In this document: in pieces, positions 1-7,339 of the stretch | Numbering within the stretch: position 1 is the first letter of the stretch | How the letters are laid out: every line of letters begins with the position of its first letter | Assembly: GCA_963738425.1 (NCBI GenBank) | Contig: CAVTWT010000010.1 | Span: 1 to 64,000 of the forward strand | Direction of reading: 5' to 3' | Length of the DNA stretch: 64,000 bases | DNA from: CADEEN01 sp963738425 | GTDB taxonomy: Bacteria > Pseudomonadota > Gammaproteobacteria > Burkholderiales > Burkholderiaceae_C | Notes under the pieces: generated by a model | Database searches by the model: none | What the model saw: only the letters and a program-made list of their open reading frames with translations | What the model was told of the DNA's origin: nothing | Made by a program: the position numbers and the translations under genes

Positions 1-48
1 CAAAATCGAACGCCAGTAGCCTCTGGCGCGATATACCAGGTGGAACGT

Positions 49-86
49 GGTAGGCCCTGAAGGATTCGAACCTTCGACCAACGGAT
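49..86 (-). repeat. tRNA-Lys-like 3' fragment, attachment repeat copy 1
   Basis: Read on the minus strand this is the 3' half of a tRNA: T-arm GAAGG-TTCGAAT-CCTTC, acceptor strand AGGGCCT, discriminator A and CCA. It matches 58408-58445 at 37 of 38 bases (only position 52 differs). The match stops at the anticodon stem, where the integrase reading frame ends. No 5' half is present, so this is a recombination remnant and not a functional tRNA. Such anticodon-loop truncations are typical products of tyrosine-recombinase integration into tRNA genes. Confidence 0.75.
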
Positions 87-1519
87 CATGGGTCGGCTGG
101 GCCATTCCTCACCACACGGCCTTTCGCCGACAACGGTGACGCTGTTGCGCCATGCACGCGTCTCCGCTGACCCGTCATGTGTATTCTCCGATGCTGCGGG
201 AACGCGGCTCGGGGGCCTGACTTGCTTGCTGCACAAACCTCACAGACCACCATGTCTAACGCCCACCGCTTCTCGGCCATGTAGTCATGCCCATCGTAGT
301 GCCGCGCCTGCACGCCGGTCAGACCATGCGACTGAAGATGCCCCCGCACCTCGCGCGACACGCCACGGGCCGCCAGAAGCGTCTCGATGCCTGACCGGAT
401 TCGCTTCAGTTGAAACCCTGCAATGGCGTCGCCCACGATGTCATTCGCCCAACCCGCCATCGTCCTCACGCTGATCGCCTTCTTGCCTTTCGTTGTCGAG
501 ATCGCAAACTCCCCGCCTGTCTTCCCTACCTCCCGCACTGCCTGCTGCGCCAATGGCACCAGCGGCACGCAATGCGGCCTGGGCCCCTGCCCTGGACGCC
601 CCTTGCGGTCGAAGATCAAGATTGAATCCTCGTCGACATCGACGTTGCGTAGTCGCACCAACTGCTCGACACGCTGACCGCCGGTCAGCAGGTGCAGGCG
701 CAACACCGCTGCGCGTGACCCCGGCACGTCAGCGATGAGCTGCCAGTAGGTTCGCATTTCGGCACCGGTGAACGGGCGTTTGTCCGCGCGGTCGAACTGC
801 GAGGAGCGACGTGTCTGCGCGACCGGATTGACCTGGATGGCAAACGGTTTGAACGCCATTGGGATCGCAGCCACGAACCTCACGTCCAGCGCGCACTGGT
901 ACGCCGCACGCAGGTACGAACGCAGCTTGTTGGAGGTGCGACCCTTGCCTGCTTCGATCAGCCGGCGCAGCATGTCCAGAATCTGATCGGGCGTCAGTTC
1001 CGTCGCCGGCGCATCGGCCAGTCGTGGCCATGCCTCGACCACATGGCGATCGAAGAGCTGGCGCACATCGACGTGACTGCTCCGCCCCTGCGCTTGCAGG
1101 TGATCGACGTAAGTGTCGAGCAGCTTGCGCAGCGTGCGCTCGGACCGCTCGGCTTCGTGCTCTCGCTGCGCCTGCTGTTCGCGTTGCTGGTCGGCCTTGA
1201 GCGCGCGCAGTCCACCCTGCCTCGCGCGTTCGGCATGCACGGTTGCCAGCTCTCGGCACTTCTCGATCGCCGCGGCAATGCTGTAGCCGCGCGCCGTGGG
1301 CTGCAGTTTCTTCGGCGGCGCCGAGGAGTCGTACAGACCGATCGGCTCGCGATGCCGGCGACCGTCTTGCGTGTAGCGCCAGTACAGTTGCACAGCGCCG
1401 CCGGCCAAGCGTCGGCCCTGCAGAGCGCCACCGTGCTCCAGGCGCGGGCGCAACGTGACGAAGGCGTCGCCTTCCAATGCCTTGAGTGCCGCAGTGATGT
1501 CCGAAACGTGTGTGCGCAT
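86..1519 (-). CDS. Tyrosine recombinase (phage/genomic island integrase)
   Basis: About 477 aa. An N-terminal arm-binding and DUF4102-like part is followed by a core-binding region and a tyrosine recombinase catalytic domain. Visible catalytic elements are the first Arg in GGQRVEQL, a KRIRSG segment in place of the usual HxxR box, GHLQSH and the final Tyr in RHYDGHDY. I chose the start at 1519 (MRTHVSDI), where a conserved-looking N terminus begins; the frame stays open to 1666 but that extension is Arg-rich and unlikely. The stop codon touches the tRNA-like repeat at 49-86, and a tRNA-Asn 3' fragment lies upstream, so the gene sits between two recombination scars. It probably catalyses integration and excision of an island. 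The replaced His in the HxxR box may lower activity. Confidence 0.85.
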   Translation of the reverse strand: MRTHVSDITAALKALEGDAFVTLRPRLEHGGALQGRRLAGGAVQLYWRYTQDGRRHREPIGLYDSSAPPKKLQPTARGYSIAAAIEKCRELATVHAERARQGGLRALKADQQREQQAQREHEAERSERTLRKLLDTYVDHLQAQGRSSHVDVRQLFDRHVVEAWPRLADAPATELTPDQILDMLRRLIEAGKGRTSNKLRSYLRAAYQCALDVRFVAAIPMAFKPFAIQVNPVAQTRRSSQFDRADKRPFTGAEMRTYWQLIADVPGSRAAVLRLHLLTGGQRVEQLVRLRNVDVDEDSILIFDRKGRPGQGPRPHCVPLVPLAQQAVREVGKTGGEFAISTTKGKKAISVRTMAGWANDIVGDAIAGFQLKRIRSGIETLLAARGVSREVRGHLQSHGLTGVQARHYDGHDYMAEKRWALDMVVCEVCAASKSGPRAAFPQHRRIHMTGQRRRVHGATASPLSAKGRVVRNGPADP

Positions 1520-1538
1520 GGCGTCCGTGGTTCCCGCT

Positions 1539-1560
1539 CGTGCCCGTTTCGTGCCCGTTT
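1539..1560. repeat. Tandem 11-bp repeats upstream of the integrase
   Basis: CGTGCCCGTTT occurs twice head to tail (1539-1549 and 1550-1560), 20 bases upstream of the integrase start. Short iterated sites between int and the att site are commonly arm-type binding sites for integrase or excisionase. That role is inferred from position only. Confidence 0.45.
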
Positions 1561-1672
1561 GCAGCGCGATGGACCGAGACCGATTGCAATCACTTTGGAC
1601 GCAAGTCCTTGATTTGTGAAGGCCTCGCGCGTACGCGGCGTCTCGCACCGTCCAGTAGAATCTCATTCCCGA

Positions 1673-1720
1673 GGACTGTTAATCCGTAGGTCCCTGGTTC
1701 GAGCCCAGGTCGAGGAGCCA
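1673..1720 (+). other. tRNA-Asn(GTT) 3' fragment (probable att site)
   Basis: The sequence reads as the 3' part of tRNA-Asn: anticodon loop CTGTTAA with GTT at 1678-1680, T-arm CCTGG-TTCGAGC-CCAGG, acceptor strand TCGAGGA, discriminator G and CCA at 1718-1720. The expected 5' half starting TCCTCG is absent upstream, where integrase promoter DNA lies instead. It is therefore a duplicated 3' end left by integration. The intact gene would lie outside the window, on the left if this marks the right end of an island. Confidence 0.75.
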
Positions 1721-1864
1721 CCATTCCGAGAGGCCCGCAGTGCGTGAGCGCTGTGGGCTTTCTTGCTTCTTGCCACCCCTTGCAGCCATGGGATGCCGGC
1801 GCCGCAACTTGGTGTTGGCGCCATGGCCGTGCCTGGGTTTCCCTATCTCCACCAAAGGCAACAC

Positions 1865-2149
1865 ATGACCAACGACACGAACGCGGCAGCAGCCGAGCGC
1901 GCAGCTCACCGAGCCAACGGTGACGCCGCCAAGGCCGACAACCTCAAAGCACTTGCGGAGCTTGGGGCCAGCGCCGACAGCACTCAGCAGGCCGCCCACA
2001 TCCGGGGCATCGTCGCAACGACGATCGCGCACCTCGCAGCCGACGCGACCGCGGCAACGCGAGACAGCGCTGCGCAATGGCAGCAATGGGCACTGGGCTT
2101 GAGCGACGCTCTCCTGCCCAATTGCCCGGCCACGGCAACCAAGGTGTAG
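1865..2149 (+). CDS. Small Ala-rich hypothetical protein
   Basis: A 94-aa product, Ala-rich and soluble, with predicted helical stretches and no recognisable domain, signal peptide or membrane segment. The start MTNDTNAA is preceded by AAAGG; the frame is open further upstream to 1763, but those residues look non-coding. It lies just outside the tRNA-Asn fragment, facing a second small gene on the other strand. No function can be given. It may be chance coding in GC-rich DNA, although the start context and composition favour a gene. Confidence 0.45.
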   Translation: MTNDTNAAAAERAAHRANGDAAKADNLKALAELGASADSTQQAAHIRGIVATTIAHLAADATAATRDSAAQWQQWALGLSDALLPNCPATATKV

Positions 2150-2163
2150 ATGCCGCCACAACG

Positions 2164-2412
2164 CTATGCGCCACCTGTAGCCTGAGTGAGCCGGCGCAGG
2201 AGCTTGCCCGTTGACGGGTTGAGGAAACTGTCATCGCTGTGTCTGATGAGTCTGGAACCGTCGCGCAGGCAGAACGAATGGACCCCAACGGTTCGCCGGG
2301 CGATGCCGAACTTGTCCAAGTACGTGACAACAGCCCACACCTCCACTGTGTAGACCGTGCCTTGGTCGTCGTTCACGAGAAAGGTGTCAATCAGCTCTCG
2401 TCTGTCTTGCAT
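2164..2412 (-). CDS. Hypothetical protein, 82 aa
   Basis: An 82-aa product with mixed polar and hydrophobic composition. It reads like a genuine small beta-rich protein (VYTVEVWAVVTYLDKFG, then GVHSFCLRDGSRL). There is no transmembrane segment or signal peptide. It is convergent with the small gene at 1865-2149 and has no strong Shine-Dalgarno sequence. I do not recognise the family. Confidence 0.5.
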   Translation of the reverse strand: MQDRRELIDTFLVNDDQGTVYTVEVWAVVTYLDKFGIARRTVGVHSFCLRDGSRLIRHSDDSFLNPSTGKLLRRLTQATGGA

Positions 2413-2510
2413 CGGCTTCGAGGCTCATGGAGAAACACCCACACATCCTAGGCGTGCGGTCACCGGGCCCGCTATTACCCAAACGGGCCAGATGGCGGCA
2501 ATGCCTGCAG

Positions 2511-2800
2511 GTGTTGGCCTTCGGCGAAGAAGGACCAGCGCTCGGCCAGCAGGCCGAAGTACAGGACGACGACGAGCAGCGCCCTCACCTCGCCGTGACG
2601 CCCGTGCTTAGACAGGCGAGTGCAGCCATCGCGCGACGGCACCAAAGACGATCGCGCACCGCCGCGTGCCGATCACATGCCATGCGGCCTGGTCATGGAA
2701 GCTCTCGCGTGCGCCGAAGCTGCCGGCCGTCTACCCTGCGCGGCCTGCACGATGCGCGGGTGGAGTACGCCGGGCCGGGGCTGGCTCGTGGTCTTCTTCC
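2511..2800 (-). pseudogene. Decayed partial copy of the soeC 3' part
   Basis: About 290 bases align with the 3' third of the SoeC gene (7373-7660) almost without gaps: the first 70 bases differ at about five positions and both ends stay in register to within 3 bases. The copy has lost the reading frame; where the intact gene encodes QGMTAG, this copy has lost one base and shifts frame. It has no start and no transmembrane N-terminal half. It lies in the same orientation as the intact gene, so the 4.8 kb between them is flanked by direct repeats. Confidence 0.8.
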
Positions 2801-2818
2801 TGGATTTAGAGGCCGTTG

Positions 2819-3700
2819 TCAGCCACCGGCCGCCTGTTGGCGCTGCACCTGCTCGCGCTTCATGGCAACGTATTCGCCGCGTTCGAGCTCTCGCAACTGC
2901 ACCGGGTAGCGTTCGACACCGCTGTGCCAGTCGGCCAGCCGCTTCTCGAATTGTTGCGCCGGCGGCAGCGACAGTGCGCCGAGGTAGGCCTCGACGGCCA
3001 GGTAGTAGCGCATCGTGTTGCGCTCGATCACGCCGCGCGTGCCGCCGATGTACTGGGGCTGGCCGTCAGGCTTGCTGCCAACGACGGAGAAGCCGACCTT
3101 GTCGCGGCCCAGGGTCGCCAGATAACCCTGCATCGCCACCCGCGCGGCCAAGCCGAAGCCGTAGGCGTACGACAGGTGAACGATGCTGCGCCGCGCATCG
3201 AGTGCAGCGACCTCGAGCACGATGCGGTAGCGGCTGGTGCCCAGCGGCCCTTCGCTTGCGCTCAGTTGCACCTGCAGGTAGTCCGGCCGCGACGCCACCA
3301 CATCGTAGGCAAACGCAAACCGGTAGGCCTGATCCAGCGGCTGATCGTGCTTCTGACCGATCACCAACTGCAGCGCATCGGCGGTCTTCGAGTTACTGCC
3401 GCGACACTGCTTGACGTTGAGGTGCAGGATCAGGATGTCGCACCACCGGTCGACGCCTTGCAGCGCAGCGCCCACCACCTCAAACGGCTGGTCGATGCGG
3501 GCGTGGATGTCACCTCGCAGCCCGTCGGCGCGCTCACTCGACTCGAGAACGAGCGGGCGTTGAAACGCATTGCTGGAAAGAGCGTCCCGCAAGTCAGCGT
3601 GGCGTGACTTCAACGCCGCCGCATCCTGCGCATGCACCGGTGATGCGCCGGCGGCTGCCAGGGCAAGCGCCAGCACGAGATCCACAAGGCGATTGCTCAT
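2819..3700 (-). CDS. Secreted hypothetical protein
   Basis: A 293-aa product with a clear signal peptide (MSNRLVDLVLALALAAAG, cleavage near VHAQ-DA), so probably periplasmic. The mature part has no domain I can name. It contains two cysteines that could pair (DRWCDIL and VKQCRGS) and a Gln/Arg-rich C-terminal helix. The start at 3700 has AGGACAGG just upstream; an in-frame ATG at 3733 would bury the signal peptide. It stands alone on the minus strand, divergent from a lipoprotein gene. Confidence 0.7.
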   Translation of the reverse strand: MSNRLVDLVLALALAAAGASPVHAQDAAALKSRHADLRDALSSNAFQRPLVLESSERADGLRGDIHARIDQPFEVVGAALQGVDRWCDILILHLNVKQCRGSNSKTADALQLVIGQKHDQPLDQAYRFAFAYDVVASRPDYLQVQLSASEGPLGTSRYRIVLEVAALDARRSIVHLSYAYGFGLAARVAMQGYLATLGRDKVGFSVVGSKPDGQPQYIGGTRGVIERNTMRYYLAVEAYLGALSLPPAQQFEKRLADWHSGVERYPVQLRELERGEYVAMKREQVQRQQAAGG

Positions 3701-3932
3701 GACCCTGTCCTGCTTTTTCGAGACTGCACCCAATTGATGCTATGGCGACGTCGAGCCGGCGCGCGTAGGACAGCGCCGCCGTCGGCATCGCTCTTGGCTC
3801 CGGTCGTGCGCGTAGGCACCCGCCTACGCTGGCGCTGCGCCGCCACCTAGCCGGCCGTGAGCGCCGCTCCGATACGCGCCGCGATGGCGGGAGCCGATAG
3901 TGGCTTGTCCAACCACATATCGAGGTGACTCC

Positions 3933-4388
3933 ATGATGTCGCGCCACTTTGCAGTCGTTTGTTCCCTTTCCGCACTGGCCGCAATCAGCGCCTGCTCGTC
4001 GAACTCGCCGCGCAACGACGCCGTGTTCGACCCGGCAGGCCGGTCCAGCACGGCCGTGACCTACGGCAGCGTCAGCAGCATCGAGCTGGTGCCGGTGTCG
4101 TCGCGCACGTCCGGCGGTGGCGCCATCCTCGGCGCGGTCATCGGCGGCGTGCTCGGCAACCAGGTCGGCAGCGGCAGCGGGCGCGATGCGGCCACCGTGG
4201 TCGGCGCCATCGGCGGCGCCGTCGCCGGCAACCAGATCGAGCGCCGCCGCAAGAGCGACGACGAGGTCTACCGCGTGAGCGTGCGGCTGGACAACGGCCG
4301 CTCGGCGCAGTTCGACTACCAGCGCATCGACGATCTGCGAGTCGGCGATCGGGTCAAAGTCCAGGATGGTCAACTGCACCGCGCATAG
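3933..4388 (+). CDS. Glycine-zipper (SlyB/Pcp-like) outer-membrane lipoprotein
   Basis: A 151-aa product with a lipoprotein signal ending LAAISAC, so it should be lipidated at the Cys. A Gly-zipper two-helix segment follows (GAVIGGVLGNQVG, then GAIGGAVAGNQIE), as in the SlyB/Pcp/Rick_17kDa family. The C-terminal part is a short SH3-like beta domain (YRVSVRLDNG to VGDRVKV). Family members sit in the outer membrane and are linked to envelope integrity. ATG codons at 3933 and 3936 are both possible starts. The DoxX gene begins 20 bases downstream, so the two may be co-transcribed. Confidence 0.8.
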   Translation: MMSRHFAVVCSLSALAAISACSSNSPRNDAVFDPAGRSSTAVTYGSVSSIELVPVSSRTSGGGAILGAVIGGVLGNQVGSGSGRDAATVVGAIGGAVAGNQIERRRKSDDEVYRVSVRLDNGRSAQFDYQRIDDLRVGDRVKVQDGQLHRA

Positions 4389-4408
4389 CCTCCAGGAGGG
4401 AACACGCC

Positions 4409-4870
4409 ATGGCCGTCACGATGAACACCGCGCCGACGCGCGCCGCCGCTCCCGCGCAAGTCCGCGCGGCGACGCTGGATGACCTCGCCAAGCTGCTGCT
4501 GCGCGTCACGCTCGGCGCGCTGATGCTGCTGCATGGCATCGCCAAATTGCAGAACGGCATCGATCCCATCATCGATGCCGTGGCCAACGCCGGGCTGCCG
4601 CCGGTGCTGGCCTATGGCGTTTTTGTGGGTGAAGTGTTGGCACCGCTGCTGCTGATCGCGGGCGTCTGGACTCGTCTGGCAGCAGGCGTCATTGTGATCA
4701 ACATGGTCGCCGCCATCGCATTGATGCACAGCAACGACTTCGCCACCCTGTCGCGCACCGGGGGCTGGGCCCTCGAGCTGCAGGCCTTCTACCTGGTCGT
4801 GGCAGGGGCCGTTGCGTTGCTGGGCGCGGGCCGGTTCGGCCTCGGCACTGCCAGCAGCCGCTTGAACTGA
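4409..4870 (+). CDS. DoxX family inner-membrane protein
   Basis: A 153-aa product with four hydrophobic segments and the DoxX signatures LLLRVTLGALMLLHGIAK and a GVFVGEVLAPLLL segment. DoxX proteins are small inner-membrane proteins linked to thiosulfate:quinone oxidoreductase or to oxidative-stress complexes; the exact role here is unknown. The start has a strong GGAGGGA eight bases upstream. It follows the lipoprotein gene closely and precedes a PAS-like gene. Confidence 0.85.
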   Translation: MAVTMNTAPTRAAAPAQVRAATLDDLAKLLLRVTLGALMLLHGIAKLQNGIDPIIDAVANAGLPPVLAYGVFVGEVLAPLLLIAGVWTRLAAGVIVINMVAAIALMHSNDFATLSRTGGWALELQAFYLVVAGAVALLGAGRFGLGTASSRLN

Positions 4871-4951
4871 GGCGTGACGTGGCCGCGATTTGCAGGGCGC
4901 CCCATGCGCTTCGGTGAGCCCTCCTCCAGCGCGCGCCGTCCGGAGGCCAGG

Positions 4952-5326
4952 ATGCGCCTGCGCGCCATCCGAACCCGTGGTGAGGTGGTCGACTTCGCGT
5001 GGGACTTCGCCAGCGATGCGGCGGCGGCGCTGCTGCGCTGTCACCCCGTTGTCTTGAACGGCAGGACGCTGTGCGCCTGGCAAGACGCCGGCCCGATCGG
5101 CCAGCTGCCGTTGCTCGACCGCTATCGCCGCATCCTCGACGAAGGCCGCACACAGTCGTTCGACCACGTGCACGGGGTCGACGGCCGGCAGGACGTGGTG
5201 ATCCACCGCGTCGTCTGCGACGGGGACGGCGTCGCGGTGACGCTGATCAACTTGAGCGCCAACCGACGCGCTCAGGCCTTTCGGCTGCGCGTCGAAGTCC
5301 CGCCTGCCACCCAGGGCAGACGATGA
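4952..5326 (+). CDS. Small PAS-like single-domain protein
   Basis: A 124-aa product. Its central and C-terminal region (LLDRYRRILDEG, HRVVCDGDGVAVTLINLSA) resembles the second half of a PAS/PAC sensor domain as found in signalling proteins. No kinase, GGDEF or HTH output domain follows, so any partner must be separate. The start at 4952 follows GGAGGC; an in-frame ATG at 4874 gives an unlikely N-terminal extension. The 3' end overlaps the convergent gene at 5272-5754 by 55 bases. Confidence 0.55.
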   Translation: MRLRAIRTRGEVVDFAWDFASDAAAALLRCHPVVLNGRTLCAWQDAGPIGQLPLLDRYRRILDEGRTQSFDHVHGVDGRQDVVIHRVVCDGDGVAVTLINLSANRRAQAFRLRVEVPPATQGRR

Positions 5327-5754
5327 AGCGACCGCGCTTCCTCGACGCGCCGGTCTGGCGGGCCGAGCAAAGCCGGTATGGCGCCGTCTGACGCCCGCGC
5401 CTCGACCTGTTCGTCGATATCGACCGCACCGCACCCGTCGAGGATGGTTGCCATCTGGTCGACACGCTCTGGATCGGCAACGACGACACTCAGGACGAAA
5501 TGGTCGGTACGCTCCGGCCTGAACCAGGTGGTGGCGGCCTCGTTGACGCGGTCGAGCAGCCCGAGGAAAAGGCGTTCGACAGCGCCACGCGTCTCCGGCG
5601 ATTCGAGGCGCTCGGCCGGCGCCGCCTCGTCCCAAGGCCACGCTTCAACAGCCAAGCGGATGGCGGTGTTGCGGACACCGGCGGCCGCAAGTTGGCACCA
5701 AGCCTGCCGAGCGTCACCGGCCGTCTTGAAGACGCCTACCAAGGTGGTGTTCAT
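5272..5754 (-). CDS. YflT-like general stress domain protein
   Basis: A 160-aa product beginning MNTTLVGVFKTAGDARQAW. A VGVF strand, then a helix with paired small residues, then a later DHFVLSVVVADPERVDQM strand-helix unit resemble the general stress protein YflT/17M domain. The last 30 residues are Arg-rich and overlap the PAS-like gene on the other strand, so the true C terminus could be shorter in function. The gene is divergent from the Crp/Fnr gene, and palindromic sites lie in the shared promoter region. Confidence 0.6.
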   Translation of the reverse strand: MNTTLVGVFKTAGDARQAWCQLAAAGVRNTAIRLAVEAWPWDEAAPAERLESPETRGAVERLFLGLLDRVNEAATTWFRPERTDHFVLSVVVADPERVDQMATILDGCGAVDIDEQVEARASDGAIPALLGPPDRRVEEARSLHRLPWVAGGTSTRSRKA

Positions 5755-5812
5755 GGAGCTGACGAACCCCTTCATCGTGAGCTTCAAACTAATGGTGTCA
5801 CCCCCCAATGTC

Positions 5813-5828
5813 TGTTCGCTATCGCACA
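5813..5828. promoter_or_regulatory. Palindromic Crp/Fnr-type operator, site 1
   Basis: TGTTCG-CTAT-CGCACA, a 16-bp dyad with one mismatch between arms, 59 bases upstream of the start of the minus-strand YflT-like gene. Spacing and symmetry fit a Crp/Fnr-family dimer site. The same architecture recurs at 5865-5880. Confidence 0.55.
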
Positions 5829-5864
5829 AACTGCAAAAAAACTGTGGGCAGCCGAGTAGACTTT

Positions 5865-5880
5865 TGTTCGACAGCGAACA
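5865..5880. promoter_or_regulatory. Palindromic Crp/Fnr-type operator, site 2
   Basis: TGTTCG-ACAG-CGAACA is a perfect 6+4+6 palindrome 49 bases upstream of the Crp/Fnr start. With site 1 it also forms a larger 11-base inverted repeat (GTCTGTTCGCT at 5810, its complement at 5873). Autoregulation by the adjacent Crp/Fnr protein is the simplest reading. Confidence 0.6.
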
Positions 5881-5928
5881 GACCGTCGGAGGCTCTGCCG
5901 GCACCATTCGAGCCCTACCGTACCCGCC

Positions 5929-6651
5929 TTGAACAACGCTGCCGAAAGCCCCTTGCGCAACCAGTTGCTGGCGGCGCTTCCCGATGCCGAGTGGAAGCGC
6001 TGGCAGCCGCAGCTCGAAGCGGTGAACATGCCGCTGGGTCAGGTGCTTTACGAATCGGGCGGCACGCTGTCGCACGTGTACTTCCCCACCACGGCCATCG
6101 TCTCGCTGCTCTACGTGATGAAAGACGGCGCGTCGGCCGAGATCGCGGTGGTGGGTCACGAGGGCATCGTCGGCATCTCGCTGTTCATGGGCGGCGATTC
6201 GACCCCCAGCCGCGCCGTGGTGCAAAGCGCCGGCCAGGGCTTTCGCCTGGCGGCTCCTGCGATGCAGGAAGAATTCGACAGGGCGGGGCCGGTGCTGCAC
6301 CTGCTGCTGCGCTACACGCAGGCCCTGATCACGCAGATGGCGCAAACGGCGGTCTGCAATCGCCACCATTCGCTCGACCAGCAGCTGTGCCGCTGGCTGC
6401 TGCTGAGTCTGGACCGCCTGCAAGGCAACGAACTGGTGATGACGCAGGAGCTGATCGCCAACATGCTCGGCGTGCGTCGCGAGGGCGTGACCGAGGCCGC
6501 CCTCAAGCTGCAGGGCGCAGGCGTCATCAGCTACGGGCGCGGTCGCATCACGGTGCTTGACCGCTCGGCGCTGGAAAAGCGCACCTGCGAGTGTTATGCC
6601 GTGGTCAAGAAGGAGTACGACCGGCTGCTGCCGCACCAGAAGGCGGTCTAG
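5929..6651 (+). CDS. Crp/Fnr family transcriptional regulator
   Basis: A 240-aa product. Residues 20-140 form a cyclic-nucleotide-binding-like beta barrel (LGQVLYESGG, FPTTAIVSLL, EIAVVGHEGIVG). The C terminus is a winged HTH with recognition helix around NMLGVRREGVTEAALKL. There is no N-terminal Cys cluster, so it is not an Fe-S oxygen sensor of the Fnr type, and the ligand is unknown. Translation appears to start at TTG 5929, as no ATG fits. It is divergent from a stress-domain gene, and its stop overlaps the convergent MEDS gene by 4 bases. Confidence 0.85.
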   Translation: MNNAAESPLRNQLLAALPDAEWKRWQPQLEAVNMPLGQVLYESGGTLSHVYFPTTAIVSLLYVMKDGASAEIAVVGHEGIVGISLFMGGDSTPSRAVVQSAGQGFRLAAPAMQEEFDRAGPVLHLLLRYTQALITQMAQTAVCNRHHSLDQQLCRWLLLSLDRLQGNELVMTQELIANMLGVRREGVTEAALKLQGAGVISYGRGRITVLDRSALEKRTCECYAVVKKEYDRLLPHQKAV

Positions 6652-7214
6652 GCGGCGTTCGCGAGGTGCAGCGTGAACGGCGCCAGGCTCTTCACCCAGG
6701 ACTGGGTTGGAAATTTGACCGCGTTGTGTTCGGCGCTGACGCTCAACAACGCGCGCATGGTGCCGCGACCGCAAATCTGTATCGGGTAGGCGCAGATCAC
6801 CGTGGCGTTCTGCTCGACGGTCACGCGGTGAACCAGGGCCTCGAAGGCCAACGCATCGTCGATGTGGCCGGCAGCACACAGCGCGGGTGCCAGATCGCCG
6901 ACCGCGCGCACGCGGTTCTTGCCGTCACGCTGGGGCGCCGTCATCAGCGGGGTCAGTAGCGCTTCAGCATGCTCCAGGTCCAGTCGGCCCTCAACCTGCA
7001 ACTGCGCCAACAAGTCGTCGGAGTCGACCGCCACGTAGGCTGGGCCAGAGAGATCGGCACCGCGCGCCTGCAAGGCCTGCTCAATCGCCTGGCGGTGGGC
7101 CCTGCCCAGCAGCGCCAGACAGTTGTCGCCTGCATCGAGGCCAGCGGCGAAGAAATCAGCAACTTCCTCCGCCGGGTAGGCGTCGGCATAGAACAGGGCG
7201 AGGTGTTGGCACAT
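6648..7214 (-). CDS. MEDS-domain protein (DcmR-like sensory domain)
   Basis: A 188-aa product starting MCQHLALFYADAYPAEEVADF. The order of motifs (FF-AGL-AGDNCLALL, RGADL, a D-LLAQL strand, then VCAYP near the C terminus) matches MEDS domains, which are found in DcmR and histidine-kinase-associated sensors and resemble a degenerate KaiC fold. No DNA-binding or kinase domain is present. It ends against the Crp/Fnr gene, and a similar palindrome lies 78 bases upstream of its start, which suggests membership of the same small regulon. Confidence 0.7.
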   Translation of the reverse strand: MCQHLALFYADAYPAEEVADFFAAGLDAGDNCLALLGRAHRQAIEQALQARGADLSGPAYVAVDSDDLLAQLQVEGRLDLEHAEALLTPLMTAPQRDGKNRVRAVGDLAPALCAAGHIDDALAFEALVHRVTVEQNATVICAYPIQICGRGTMRALLSVSAEHNAVKFPTQSWVKSLAPFTLHLANAA

Positions 7215-7291
7215 GGGGCTTTGCTTTCTCGTGCGGTGTCGCTGCTCGCTCGACGGCAGCGCGGAGTTTGACCTCAAGCCAACTTGTCATC

Positions 7292-7307
7292 TGTGCGCGA
7301 GCGCACG
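7292..7307. promoter_or_regulatory. Possible third Crp/Fnr-type operator
   Basis: TGTGCG-CGAG-CGCACG has the 6+4+6 layout of the sites at 5813 and 5865 and lies 78 bases upstream of the MEDS gene start. It differs from the perfect site in two arm positions and lies in GC-rich DNA, so chance is possible. Confidence 0.35.
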
Positions 7308-7339
7308 CAGCAAAGGGTCGCTTCTGGCCCCGGCAGGCC

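Noticed and set aside
49..123. A tRNA-Met(CAT) or tRNA-Ile2 gene on the minus strand
   Set aside because: The CAT triplet is not preceded by the required T33, the anticodon stem does not pair, and no D-arm or 5' acceptor strand follows. It is only a 3' fragment.
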